NCBI GenBank assembly: GCA_946481135.1
Contig: CAMLMQ010000168.1
Location: 1 to 6,605 of the forward strand
Origin: an uncultured Microbacteriaceae bacterium
GTDB taxonomy: Bacteria > Actinomycetota > Actinomycetes > Actinomycetales > Microbacteriaceae
Direction of reading: 5' to 3'
Length of the DNA: 6,605 bases
In this document: positions 1-5,861 of the stretch, piece by piece
How the letters are laid out: each line of letters opens with the position of its first letter
Numbering within the stretch: position 1 is the first letter of the stretch
Program-made: the position numbers and the translations under genes
The notes under the pieces: generated by a model
What the model was told of the DNA's origin: nothing
Databases searched by the model: none
What the model saw: the letters and a program-made list of their open reading frames with translations, nothing else

Positions 1-589
1 GGTTGTGCGGCTGGTGCGCACCCTTCGCGAAGCCGATGCGCTTGCCGAGCACGAGAGCCAGCGCGAGCGCCGCGGCACCCGCGTTGATGTGCACCGCGGT
101 GCCACCGGCGTAGTCGAGCACGAACTCGTCCCAGCCGAAGAGGCCACCGAGGTTCTGGATCCAGCCGCCGCCCCAGACCCACGCGGCGACCGGGAAGTAC
201 ACCAGGGTCGCGAAGAGGCCCGCGAAGATCAGCCACGAGCCGAACTTCGCGCGGTCGGCGATCGCGCCCGAGATGAGCGCGACCGTGATGATCGCGAACG
301 TCGCGCCGAAGAACGCGAGCACGAGGTCGGACTCGCCGAGGCCGTTGAGCGCGAAGCCCTCGACGAACGGGTTGCCCGCCCACTGGAAGGGGTCGCCCAC
401 GGCGGCCATGTTGAAGCCGTAGAGGATCCACAGGACGCCGATGAGGGCCATCGAGCCGAAGCTCATCATCATCATGCTGATGACGCTCTTGGCCTTGACC
501 AGACCGCCGTAGAAGAACGCGAGACCGGGCGTCATGAAGAGAACCAGGGCGCCGGCGGTCACCGCCCATGCGAAAGTGCCACTATCCAT
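1..589 (-). CDS. amt: Ammonium transporter Amt/AmtB family (partial, C-terminus beyond window)
   Basis: This gene encodes an integral membrane channel that moves ammonium/ammonia across the cytoplasmic membrane for nitrogen assimilation. The first 196 residues are present, about half of the usual 400 or more, and the rest lies beyond the left edge. Visible family hallmarks are the helix-1 motif [10 protein letters not shown] (residues 20-29), the run MMMMSFG (39-45), [10 protein letters not shown] (109-118) and the signature [14 protein letters not shown] (158-171). His167 in that signature is the first of the pore twin histidines, and the fragment ends in the conserved-looking QPHN. The ATG at 587-589 is chosen because MDSGTFAW followed at once by helix 1 fits the family N-terminus. 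The only purine-rich ribosome-site candidate, AGAGAGG (605-611), lies 15 bases upstream, which is long. There is no in-frame start at better spacing. The gap upstream carries a GlnR-like box, so nitrogen-limited induction is inferred. A glnK partner, common downstream of amt, would lie outside the window. Confidence 0.96.
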   Translation of the reverse strand, partial: MDSGTFAWAVTAGALVLFMTPGLAFFYGGLVKAKSVISMMMMSFGSMALIGVLWILYGFNMAAVGDPFQWAGNPFVEGFALNGLGESDLVLAFFGATFAIITVALISGAIADRAKFGSWLIFAGLFATLVYFPVAAWVWGGGWIQNLGGLFGWDEFVLDYAGGTAVHINAGAAALALALVLGKRIGFAKGAHQPHN

Positions 590-676
590 TGGCTTGAACC
601 GATACCTCTCTGGGAGCTTGCAAGAGTTGCACCGTTGGAACCGTCGTGCTCGTCGGAACAGGGGCCTCGGGTACGC

Positions 677-689
677 CGCCAGTCTGGCG
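677..689. repeat. 13-bp palindrome CGCCAG-T-CTGGCG in the amt leader region
   Basis: Two perfect 6-base arms flank a single central T. The loop is too short for an RNA hairpin of the same extent, so a dimeric DNA-binding protein site is more plausible than an RNA element. It lies 7 bases downstream (amt direction) of the GlnR-like array and 87 bases upstream of the amt start codon. No regulator can be named from the sequence. Confidence 0.35.
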
Positions 690-696
690 ACGGGAG

Positions 697-734
697 GTTT
701 CCGCAGCGCTGTGGGAATGTTTCGGAAGCGTTAC
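697..734 (-). promoter_or_regulatory. GlnR-box-like array upstream of amt
   Basis: Read on the minus strand, four pentamers sit at exact 11-base steps: GTAAC (730-734), GAAAC (719-723), ACAGC (708-712) and GAAAC (697-701), each separated by 6 bases. The actinobacterial GlnR consensus, from memory, is GTnAC-n6-GAAAC repeated with the same 22-base a-site/b-site period. Three of the four pentamers match well; the third (ACAGC) is degenerate. The array ends 107 bases upstream of the amt start codon, and amt is a classic GlnR target. The pattern is seen directly; the regulator identity is inferred. I cannot place a convincing -10 element between the box and amt. Confidence 0.6.
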
Positions 735-749
735 ACCCGGGCGGTCCAC

Positions 750-765
750 GTAAACATCGTGTTTC
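750..765 (-). promoter_or_regulatory. Second possible GlnR-like pentamer pair / small inverted repeat
   Basis: On the minus strand GAAAC (761-765) is followed after 6 bases by TTTAC (750-754), again an 11-base step. The same bases form the inverted repeat AAACA-tcg-TGTTT (752-764). The pair lies 15 bases upstream of the main four-pentamer array but is 2 bases out of register with it. It could be an auxiliary half-site that extends the GlnR-like region, or a chance AT-rich patch in a GC-rich gap. Confidence 0.3.
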
Positions 766-778
766 GGGGTGCCCCCGA
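764..778 (-). terminator. Weak hairpin downstream of zapE
   Basis: TCGGGG (764-769) and CCCCGA (773-778) pair across a 3-base loop, starting 27 bases past the zapE stop codon. The stem is short but all strong pairs except the terminal one. On the minus strand it is followed by AAACA rather than a U-run, so it is not a canonical intrinsic terminator. It might act as a U-less actinobacterial terminator or be meaningless. It is the only stem I could find between zapE and the amt control region. Confidence 0.25.
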
Positions 779-805
779 TCCGCCCCGAGACGGCCGGGAT
801 CCGCG

Positions 806-1822
806 CTACTCCGTGGCGCCCGAGGTGAGGGCGATGAGCCGCGAGACCGCGCGCAGGTACTTCTTGCGATAGCCGCCGGTGAGCATGTCGTCGCCGAAGA
901 CCTGGTCGAGCGGCACACCCGTCGCGAGCACGGGCACACGTGCGTCGTAGAGGCGGTCGACGGCGGCCACGAGCCGGAGGGCGTCCGTCTGGTTCTGCAG
1001 CACGCGCACGCCCCGCAGCCCGACCGCCGAGAGGCCCTCGACGAGCTTCACGTAGCGCGACGGGTGCACGGTGGCGAGGTGACGCAGCACGGCGTCGAAG
1101 TCGTCGACGGCGACGAGACCCGGGATGCGCGCGACCGCCGCGTCGAGGGCCGCGTCGTCGGGGAGCGCCACCGCGGCGCCTTCGACGTCGCGACGGCGGT
1201 AGTCGAGACCGTCGATGCGCACGATGTCGAACCGGGCCGCGAGTGCGTGGATCTCGCGCAGGAAGTCGATCGCCGCGAAGCGCCCCTCGCCGAGCGCGTT
1301 GGGCGGGGTGTTCGACGTGGCGGCGATGCGGGTGCCCGACTCGGCGAGTTCGCCGAGCAACCGGGTCATCATCATCGTGTCGCCCGGGTCGTCGAGCTCG
1401 AACTCGTCGATCGCCACGAACGTCGACCCGGTGAGCAGCTTGACGGTGGCCTGGTAGCCGAGGGCGCCGACGAGCGCGGTGTACTCGATGAAGGTGCCGA
1501 AGTACTTCCGCCCCGGGGCGAGCTTCCACAGCGCCGCGAGCAGGTGCGTCTTGCCGACGCCGAACCCGCCGTCGAGATAGAGCCCCGGCTTCGCGGGCGC
1601 CGCGGCGCGCTTGCGGAACAGGCCGCCCCCGCCGCCCGACCTCCAGCCCGCCGCGAACGCCCGCACGCGCTCGACGGCCTCGGCCTGCGACGGATAGTCG
1701 GGGTCGGGTCGGTAGGTGTCGAGCGTCGCGTCGTCGAACTGACGCGGCGGCGTGAGCGACGCGGCGATCTCGTCGCCGGACATCGCGGGCGCGCGCTCGA
1801 GGAGCGACGTGATCTCGGCCAT
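806..1822 (-). CDS. zapE: Cell division protein ZapE / AFG1-type ATPase
   Basis: The 338-residue product is an AFG1-like P-loop ATPase. In E. coli ZapE is linked to the FtsZ ring, and the mitochondrial AFG1/LACE1 homologues act in protein quality control; the role in actinobacteria is not established. The N-terminal part carries the family pattern [17 protein letters not shown] (25-41). Walker A is GGFGVGKTH (85-93), Walker B is FVAIDEFEL (135-143), and a sensor-like ATSNTPPN segment sits at 168-175. [19 protein letters not shown] and the following DYRRRD are typical of the family's second half. The length is normal and all ATPase motifs are intact. The ATG at 1820-1822 follows AAAGG (1827-1831) with a short 4-base spacer. 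The gene is divergent from the sulfurtransferase operon, with 117 bases between the start codons. It precedes amt on the same strand, but the 216-base gap with its own control sites argues that the two are separate units. Confidence 0.94.
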   Translation of the reverse strand: MAEITSLLERAPAMSGDEIAASLTPPRQFDDATLDTYRPDPDYPSQAEAVERVRAFAAGWRSGGGGGLFRKRAAAPAKPGLYLDGGFGVGKTHLLAALWKLAPGRKYFGTFIEYTALVGALGYQATVKLLTGSTFVAIDEFELDDPGDTMMMTRLLGELAESGTRIAATSNTPPNALGEGRFAAIDFLREIHALAARFDIVRIDGLDYRRRDVEGAAVALPDDAALDAAVARIPGLVAVDDFDAVLRHLATVHPSRYVKLVEGLSAVGLRGVRVLQNQTDALRLVAAVDRLYDARVPVLATGVPLDQVFGDDMLTGGYRKKYLRAVSRLIALTSGATE

Positions 1823-1895
1823 GGGACCTTTGCTGAAGGGAGAGGAACGTGTGTCGAACTCTTACGGTGCGGAGGCGGACCGGCGAGCGACTGCC

Positions 1896-1901
1896 TAACC
1901 T
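1896..1901 (+). promoter_or_regulatory. Candidate -10 hexamer TAACCT for the sulfurtransferase operon
   Basis: TAACCT fits the TAnnnT pattern of actinobacterial housekeeping -10 elements. It sits 38 bases upstream of the ATG, which would give a leader of about 30 bases containing the ribosome site. No recognisable -35 is found at the usual spacing, so the call rests on the hexamer and its position only. Confidence 0.35.
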
Positions 1902-1928
1902 GGAAGGCGACCATCCCACCCTACGTGC

Positions 1929-1933
1929 AGGAG
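1929..1933 (+). promoter_or_regulatory. Ribosome binding site AGGAG that fixes the sulfurtransferase start
   Basis: AGGAG is separated by 6 bases from the ATG at 1940, an optimal spacing. It decides the start within a reading frame that stays open for more than 1.9 kb upstream without coding meaning. Confidence 0.75.
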
Positions 1934-1939
1934 CATCCG

Positions 1940-2839
1940 ATGACCGTCGAGACCGACCCCTCGCCCGCCTTCTCCGGGTTCGCCCACCCCGAGCGGCTCG
2001 TGAGCACGCAGTGGCTCGCCGACCACCTCGGCACGCCCGGGCTCGTCGTCGTCGAATCCGACGAGGATGTGCTGCTCTACGAGACCGGGCACATCGAAGG
2101 CGCCGTCAAGATCGACTGGCACACCGACCTCAACGACCCCGTGCAGCGCGACTACCTCGACGGCGCCGGCTTCGCCGAGCTGCTCTCGCGCAAGGGCATC
2201 GCCCGCGACGACACCGTCGTCATCTACGGCGACAAGAACAACTGGTGGGCCGCCTATGCGCTGTGGGTGTTCTCGCTGTTCGGGCACGAGGACGTGCGCC
2301 TGCTCGACGGCGGCCGCGCCAAGTGGGAGGCCGAGGGCCGCCCCTACGTCACCGACACCACCATGCGACCCGCGACCGACTACCCCGTCGTCGAGCGCGA
2401 CGACGCGCAGCTGCGCGCCTTCAAGGAGGACGTGCTCGCCCACCTCGGCAACCCCCTCATCGACGTGCGGTCGCCGGAGGAGTACTCGGGCGAGCGCACC
2501 TCGGCCCCGGCCTACCCGGAGGAGGGCGCGCTGCGGGCGGGGCACATCCCGACCGCGCAGAGCGTGCCGTGGGCGAAGGCCGTCGCCGACGACGGCACGT
2601 TCAAGCCCGTCGCCGAGCTCGACGCGATCTACCGCGAGGGCGCGGGCCTCAAGGAGGGCGACGAGGTGATCGCCTACTGCCGCATCGGCGAGCGCTCGAG
2701 CCACACCTGGTTCGTGCTGCAGCACCTGCTCGGCTTCGAGAACGTGCGCAACTACGACGGGTCCTGGACCGAGTGGGGCAGCGCCGTCCGCGTTCCGATC
2801 GTCAAGGGCACCGAGCCCGGCGACCTCCCCGCGAAGTAG
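1940..2839 (+). CDS. Thiosulfate sulfurtransferase (two-domain rhodanese, CysA2/SseA type)
   Basis: The 299-residue enzyme transfers sulfane sulfur from thiosulfate or a related donor to cyanide or a thiol acceptor through a cysteine persulfide. Two rhodanese domains are visible. The N-terminal one (about 18-135) includes the GHIEGAV and LDGGRAKWE motifs, but its loop region reads YGDKNNWW (96-103) and carries no cysteine, so it is catalytically inactive as in the family. The C-terminal domain (about 155-290) has [10 protein letters not shown] (175-184), [11 protein letters not shown] (201-211) and the active loop [12 protein letters not shown] (247-258) with Cys247. [10 protein letters not shown] follows at 271-280. 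From memory, the whole protein resembles Mycobacterium CysA2/CysA3. There is no signal peptide, so it is cytoplasmic. It is the first gene of an operon-like run, with sufE starting 27 bases after its stop. The ATG at 1940 is supported by a strong ribosome site. The physiological acceptor is unknown; SufE or another persulfide carrier is suggested by context. Confidence 0.95.
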   Translation: MTVETDPSPAFSGFAHPERLVSTQWLADHLGTPGLVVVESDEDVLLYETGHIEGAVKIDWHTDLNDPVQRDYLDGAGFAELLSRKGIARDDTVVIYGDKNNWWAAYALWVFSLFGHEDVRLLDGGRAKWEAEGRPYVTDTTMRPATDYPVVERDDAQLRAFKEDVLAHLGNPLIDVRSPEEYSGERTSAPAYPEEGALRAGHIPTAQSVPWAKAVADDGTFKPVAELDAIYREGAGLKEGDEVIAYCRIGERSSHTWFVLQHLLGFENVRNYDGSWTEWGSAVRVPIVKGTEPGDLPAK

Positions 2840-2866
2840 TGCGGCGGGCCGAAGTAGGCTGAGACG

Positions 2867-3304
2867 GTGAGCGATTCCGACCTGCCGTCCGCGCTCTCCA
2901 CGATCCGCGACGACTTCCTCGCCCTCGACCAGCACGAGCGGCTGCAGCTGCTGCTGGAGTTCGCGAACGAGCTGCCCGAGCTGCCCGAGCGGTACGCCGA
3001 CCACCCCGACCTGCTCGAACGGGTCGAGGAGTGCCAGTCGCCGGTGTTCATCTTCGTCGAGGTGACCGACGACATCGTGCACCTCTACGCGACCGCTCCG
3101 AAGGAGGCGCCGACGACGCGCGGCTTCGCATCGATCGTCGTACAGGGCCTCGCGGGTCTCACGGCGCGGCAGGTGCTCGACGTGCCCGACGACTATCCGC
3201 TCACGCTCGGACTCACCGAAGCCGTGAGCCCGCTGCGCATCCGCGGGATGTCGGCGCTGCTCGGTCGGGCGAAGCGTCAGGTGCGGGAGAAGACCGCCGC
3301 GTGA
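2867..3304 (+). CDS. sufE: SufE-family sulfur acceptor / cysteine desulfuration protein
   Basis: SufE proteins accept persulfide sulfur from a cysteine desulfurase (SufS/CsdA) on a conserved cysteine and pass it on to Fe-S cluster assembly. The 145-residue product has the family length. The opening helix region is DQHERLQLLLEFANELPELP (21-40). The catalytic loop is EECQSPVF, with Cys56 in the CQS motif. The C-terminal half has RGFASIVVQGLAGLT and then EAVSPLRIRGMSALL, equivalent to the SP-R-G segment of SufE. The GTG at 2867 is taken as the start, with a weak AGG (2856-2858) 8 bases upstream, and MSDSDLP leads straight into the conserved helix. It lies between a rhodanese and a RibD-like reductase and overlaps the latter by 4 bases. 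No cysteine desulfurase is in the window, so the sulfur donor could be a distant SufS or, speculatively, the adjacent rhodanese. Confidence 0.93.
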   Translation: MSDSDLPSALSTIRDDFLALDQHERLQLLLEFANELPELPERYADHPDLLERVEECQSPVFIFVEVTDDIVHLYATAPKEAPTTRGFASIVVQGLAGLTARQVLDVPDDYPLTLGLTEAVSPLRIRGMSALLGRAKRQVREKTAA

Positions 3305-4017
3305 AGCTCCGCCTCCTGTCGCCGGTCGAGGATGTCCCCGGCGACACCGTCATCGAGACCGACGCGCCCGACGCCCGGGAGCGCATCGCCGCCCTCTACC
3401 CGCCGCCCGGGCTGCGGGTGAACCTCGTCGCGACGCTCGACGGCGGCACGGCGGATGCCGCGGGCACGAGCGCGGGCATCACCGCGGGGGCCGACCGCGT
3501 CGTGCTCGGAGCCATCCGTTCGGTGAGCGACACCGTGCTCGTCGGTGCCGCGACGCTGCGAGCCGAGCCCGGCCTCGTGCCGCGCCGCACGCACCTGACC
3601 GTGCTCACCACGACCGGGGACTTCACGGGCGCCGCGGTGCGCGACGACATCGCGGAGGGACGCATCCTCGTCGTCGGACCCTCGGGCGCCGAGGAGCGCG
3701 CGCGGCGCACGTTCGCCGCGCCGTTCGAGTACCTCGCCGTCGACGGCGACCGCGCCGTTCCCCTGTCGCGCCTGCTCGAAGCGCTGCGCGACCGGGGGCT
3801 CGAACGGGTCGTGTGCGAAGGCGGGCCGCGACTCGTCGGTCAACTGCTCGCCGCGAACCTCGTCGACGAGCTGTGCCTGACCACCGTGCCCCGCATCCTC
3901 GGGCGTCCGCAGGTGCTGTTCGGCGGCGCCGCCCCGGGGCCGCGCGACCTCGAGCTGCTGCAGCTGCTCGGCGACGACACGGGCACGCTCTACGCGCGCT
4001 GGCGCCCCACGCGCTGA
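3301..4017 (+). CDS. RibD C-terminal-like pyrimidine reductase family protein (DHFR-fold)
   Basis: The 238-residue protein belongs to the RibD C-terminal reductase superfamily, NADPH-dependent enzymes with a dihydrofolate-reductase fold. Visible motifs are VNLVATLDGGTAD (40-52), DTVLVGAATLRAEPG (77-91), RILVVGPSGA (121-130), CEGGPRLVGQLLAANLVDEL (172-191) and VPRILGRPQVLFGG (196-209). The deaminase domain of bifunctional RibD is absent, so it cannot carry out both riboflavin steps. From memory, the closest described relative is mycobacterial Rv2671, which can act as a dihydrofolate reductase analogue; that function here is inference. The GTG start at 3301 overlaps the sufE stop (GTGA), which indicates translational coupling. 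The reading frame continues upstream inside sufE, but those residues do not resemble the family. The last 28 bases overlap the 3' end of the convergent hydrolase gene. The substrate cannot be assigned from sequence. Confidence 0.9.
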   Translation: MKLRLLSPVEDVPGDTVIETDAPDARERIAALYPPPGLRVNLVATLDGGTADAAGTSAGITAGADRVVLGAIRSVSDTVLVGAATLRAEPGLVPRRTHLTVLTTTGDFTGAAVRDDIAEGRILVVGPSGAEERARRTFAAPFEYLAVDGDRAVPLSRLLEALRDRGLERVVCEGGPRLVGQLLAANLVDELCLTTVPRILGRPQVLFGGAAPGPRDLELLQLLGDDTGTLYARWRPTR

Positions 4018-5171
4018 GCGAGCCACGACCGGATCGCACCCTCCCAGCGCTCGCGGTCGAAGTTCCACAGCTTCGTGTGCCGCGCCGTCTCGAACGCCTC
4101 GTAGGTGACGATGTCGGGCCGCGCCACCGCGAGGGCGCGTGACGCCGTCGACGGCACGAAGCCGTCGTCGTCGCTGTGCAGCACGAGCACGGGGCGGTCG
4201 AGCTCCCGGGCGCGCGTGACGAAGTCGAGCCGATCGACATCGAGCGGTTCCGCGAGGCCCGTGAAGAACCGACCCCACGGGTGCTTGAACAGCAGCACGA
4301 CGAACGAGCGCACGACGACCGGGAGGCGACGCATGCGCACCTGGAAGTCGAGTGCGGCGATCCAGTCGACGACGGGCGACTCGAGGATGACGCCGGTCAC
4401 CTTCTCGCCGAGTTCGGAGCGGGTGAGCGCCTGCAGCACCGTCGCCCCGCCCATCGACCAGCCGACGAGCACGAGCTCCGTGGCTCCGCGGTCCACCGCG
4501 AGACGCATCGCGGCGTCGACGTCGAGCCATTCGCGGTCGCCGAGCGCGTAGCGGAAGTCGCCGCTGCGCGGCGCCTCGCCGTCGTTGCGGTACGACACGA
4601 CGAGCGACGTGTAGCCGGCCTCGCGGAAGATCGGCACGGCGCGGAGGGTCTCCGGGCGACGCACGGCGCGGCCGTGCACATGGATCGCCCAGCGCGTGCC
4701 GGTCTCACCGGACGCGGGCGGGATGAGCCATGCCGGCGCGTCGCCGAGCGGCGTCGGCACGGCCACCTCCTCGAAGGGCACCCCGAGGTCGGCGGGGGTG
4801 AGATAGAACCATCCCGTCAGCCGCCCGCGTCGCGCCGAGGTGATGTCGCCGGAGTCGACCGCGATCAGCCTCCGCACGACCGAACGATCCGTCGACGCGA
4901 CGATCTCGCCGACGCGCGCATGGCCCGACTCACGCGTGAACCAGAAGCTGTACTCCCCCGGCAGTCGGGAGTCGGCGGTGGCGTCGAGCTCGATGAGCCC
5001 CGCCTCGAGATCGACCGAGCGGATGGCGACATCCTCCTCGCGGCGCGACGGCGGGGTCAGCACGCGACGGGCGACGAGAATGCTCACCGACGCCGTCGCG
5101 ACGGCCGCCGCCCCGACGAGGGCGAGGGCTCCGACGACACCCCCGAGGGCCACCTTCGTCCGCGTACGCAT
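3990..5171 (-). CDS. Membrane-anchored alpha/beta hydrolase (serine hydrolase)
   Basis: The 393-residue protein starts with a short basic stretch, MRTRTK, followed by one long hydrophobic segment (about residues 8-34) rich in Ala, Val and Gly. This looks like an uncleaved signal anchor, which would put the catalytic domain outside the membrane. Residues 40-135 have no motif I recognise. The hydrolase core follows: HVHGRAV (164-170) for the oxyanion region, the nucleophile elbow GWSMGG (237-242) with Ser239, an acid loop HSDDDGFVP (332-340) with Asp336 the best-placed acid, and His365 in ARHTKLWN. The triad is therefore complete. The start is firm: GAGGAGG (5177-5183) lies 5 bases before the ATG. 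The gene is convergent with the RibD-like gene and divergent from the DUF3000 gene, so it is probably transcribed alone. The substrate (ester, lipid or peptide) is unknown; family members include lipases, esterases and peptidases. Confidence 0.88.
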   Translation of the reverse strand: MRTRTKVALGGVVGALALVGAAAVATASVSILVARRVLTPPSRREEDVAIRSVDLEAGLIELDATADSRLPGEYSFWFTRESGHARVGEIVASTDRSVVRRLIAVDSGDITSARRGRLTGWFYLTPADLGVPFEEVAVPTPLGDAPAWLIPPASGETGTRWAIHVHGRAVRRPETLRAVPIFREAGYTSLVVSYRNDGEAPRSGDFRYALGDREWLDVDAAMRLAVDRGATELVLVGWSMGGATVLQALTRSELGEKVTGVILESPVVDWIAALDFQVRMRRLPVVVRSFVVLLFKHPWGRFFTGLAEPLDVDRLDFVTRARELDRPVLVLHSDDDGFVPSTASRALAVARPDIVTYEAFETARHTKLWNFDRERWEGAIRSWLAQRVGRQRA

Positions 5172-5176
5172 CGAGT

Positions 5177-5183
5177 CCTCCTC
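5177..5183 (-). promoter_or_regulatory. Strong ribosome binding site of the hydrolase gene
   Basis: On the minus strand GAGGAGG precedes the ATG by 5 bases. It is the strongest Shine-Dalgarno match in the window and fixes the start that includes the signal anchor. Confidence 0.8.
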
Positions 5184-5227
5184 AGGCCCGCCCGGGTCGC
5201 GGCACGCACGGCGTGTCGGCGTGGCAC

Positions 5228-5257
5228 GTGACGGGGTCGCGGTTCAAACCCTAGTGT
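5228..5257 (+). promoter_or_regulatory. Promoter of the DUF3000-rnd pair, probably giving a leaderless transcript
   Basis: A -35-like GTGACG (5228-5233, sharing TGAC with TTGACA) and a -10 TAGTGT (5252-5257, TAnnnT) are separated by 18 bases. The predicted transcription start falls 7-8 bases after the -10, at or next to the GTG start codon at 5265. No Shine-Dalgarno sequence exists in front of that GTG, which fits a leaderless mRNA. A minus-strand TAGGGT (5248-5253) overlaps the same bases and could serve the divergent hydrolase gene. Confidence 0.55.
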
Positions 5258-5264
5258 TCCTACC

Positions 5265-5861
5265 GTGGCCTCTCACGCGGAAGATCCGGTCGTCCCGGCC
5301 GTGTTCGGACGCGCCGTGACCGCGGTACGCCGCGCCACCATCCGTCCCGAGCTGCAGCTCGGCGAGATCCCCGCCCCCGGCGGCCTCGCCCCGCACGCCC
5401 TCGCGATGGCGGCCGACGTCATCCCCGTGCGGCACGGACTCGACTCGGTGCTCGGCACCGGCCGCTTCGTGCTGCTCTACGACCCGGAGCAACCGGAGTC
5501 GTGGGGCGGCGCCTTCCGCGTCGTGTGCTTCGCGCAGGCTCCGCTCGAGACCGACATCGGTCTCGACCCGTTCGTCGCCGACGTCGCCTGGTCGTGGCTG
5601 ATCGACTCGCTCGCCGCCCGCGACGCCGGGTACACGGCCGCCTCGGGCACGGCGACGAAGGTGCTCTCGACCGGGTTCGGCGAGCTCGCCGACCAGGGTG
5701 ACGGCGCCCAGCTCGAGGTGCGCGCCTCGTGGACCCCCGACGCCGACGCGGTCGGCGCCTCCGTCGAAGCCTGGAGCGACCTGCTGTGCCGCCTCGCCGG
5801 GCTGCCGCCGACGCCGGAAGCCGTCGGTCTCCTGCCGAACCGGCGGACGGCGCGTGGCTGA
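5265..5861 (+). CDS. DUF3000 family protein
   Basis: The 198-residue protein matches, as far as I can recognise, the actinobacterial DUF3000 family, whose function is unknown. It is rich in Ala and acidic residues and has no signal peptide, membrane segment or nucleotide-binding motif. Recognisable stretches are IRPELQLGEIPAPGGLAPHA (26-45), GRFVLLYDPEQPESWGG (about 66-82) and DVAWSWLIDSL (about 105-115). The final segment, EAWSDLLCRLAGLPPTPEAV, closes the family-length protein. GTG at 5265 is taken as the start: the frame has no better upstream start and the promoter -10 ends 7 bases before it, implying leaderless translation. The gene overlaps the RNase D start by 8 bases, and this neighbour pairing recurs in actinobacteria, from memory. 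A link to RNA metabolism is suggested only by that pairing. Confidence 0.85.
   Translation: MASHAEDPVVPAVFGRAVTAVRRATIRPELQLGEIPAPGGLAPHALAMAADVIPVRHGLDSVLGTGRFVLLYDPEQPESWGGAFRVVCFAQAPLETDIGLDPFVADVAWSWLIDSLAARDAGYTAASGTATKVLSTGFGELADQGDGAQLEVRASWTPDADAVGASVEAWSDLLCRLAGLPPTPEAVGLLPNRRTARG

Noticed and set aside
96..107. Possible frameshift or damage in the N-terminal rhodanese domain (residues 96-107 of the sulfurtransferase) because no cysteine is present
   Set aside because: Loss of the cysteine in the N-terminal domain is normal for two-domain rhodaneses. The reading frame and flanking motifs are intact. The coordinates given here are residue numbers, corresponding to bases of about 2225-2260.
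466..479. Short CAT repeat (cat-cat-cat-cat like run)
   Set aside because: It encodes the conserved run of methionines in Amt helix 2 and is not a separate repeat element.
534..872. Possible small plus-strand gene covering the zapE-amt gap
   Set aside because: It overlaps both the amt start and the zapE 3' end, has Arg-rich composition, shows no domain, and would read through the GlnR-like box.
5..2839. A single plus-strand frame open for 944 codons across the amt, zapE and sulfurtransferase region
   Set aside because: Only the part from 1940 onward has protein-like family motifs and a ribosome site. The rest is antisense to amt and zapE and has the Arg/Glu/His-rich composition expected when a GC-rich gene is read on the opposite strand.
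1895..3082. Long minus-strand open frame opposite the sulfurtransferase and sufE
   Set aside because: It is antisense to two well-supported genes, has low-complexity Val/Gly/Leu/Glu-rich composition and shows no recognisable domain.
4176..5231. Long plus-strand open frame opposite the hydrolase gene
   Set aside because: The hydrolase on the minus strand has an intact catalytic triad, a signal anchor and a strong ribosome site. The plus frame is Arg/His/Glu-rich with no motif, as expected for a shadow.
5241..5250. GGTTCAAACC resembles a tRNA T-arm
   Set aside because: The flanking bases do not form a T-stem, and no acceptor, anticodon or D arm can be found around it. The stretch is better explained as promoter spacer.
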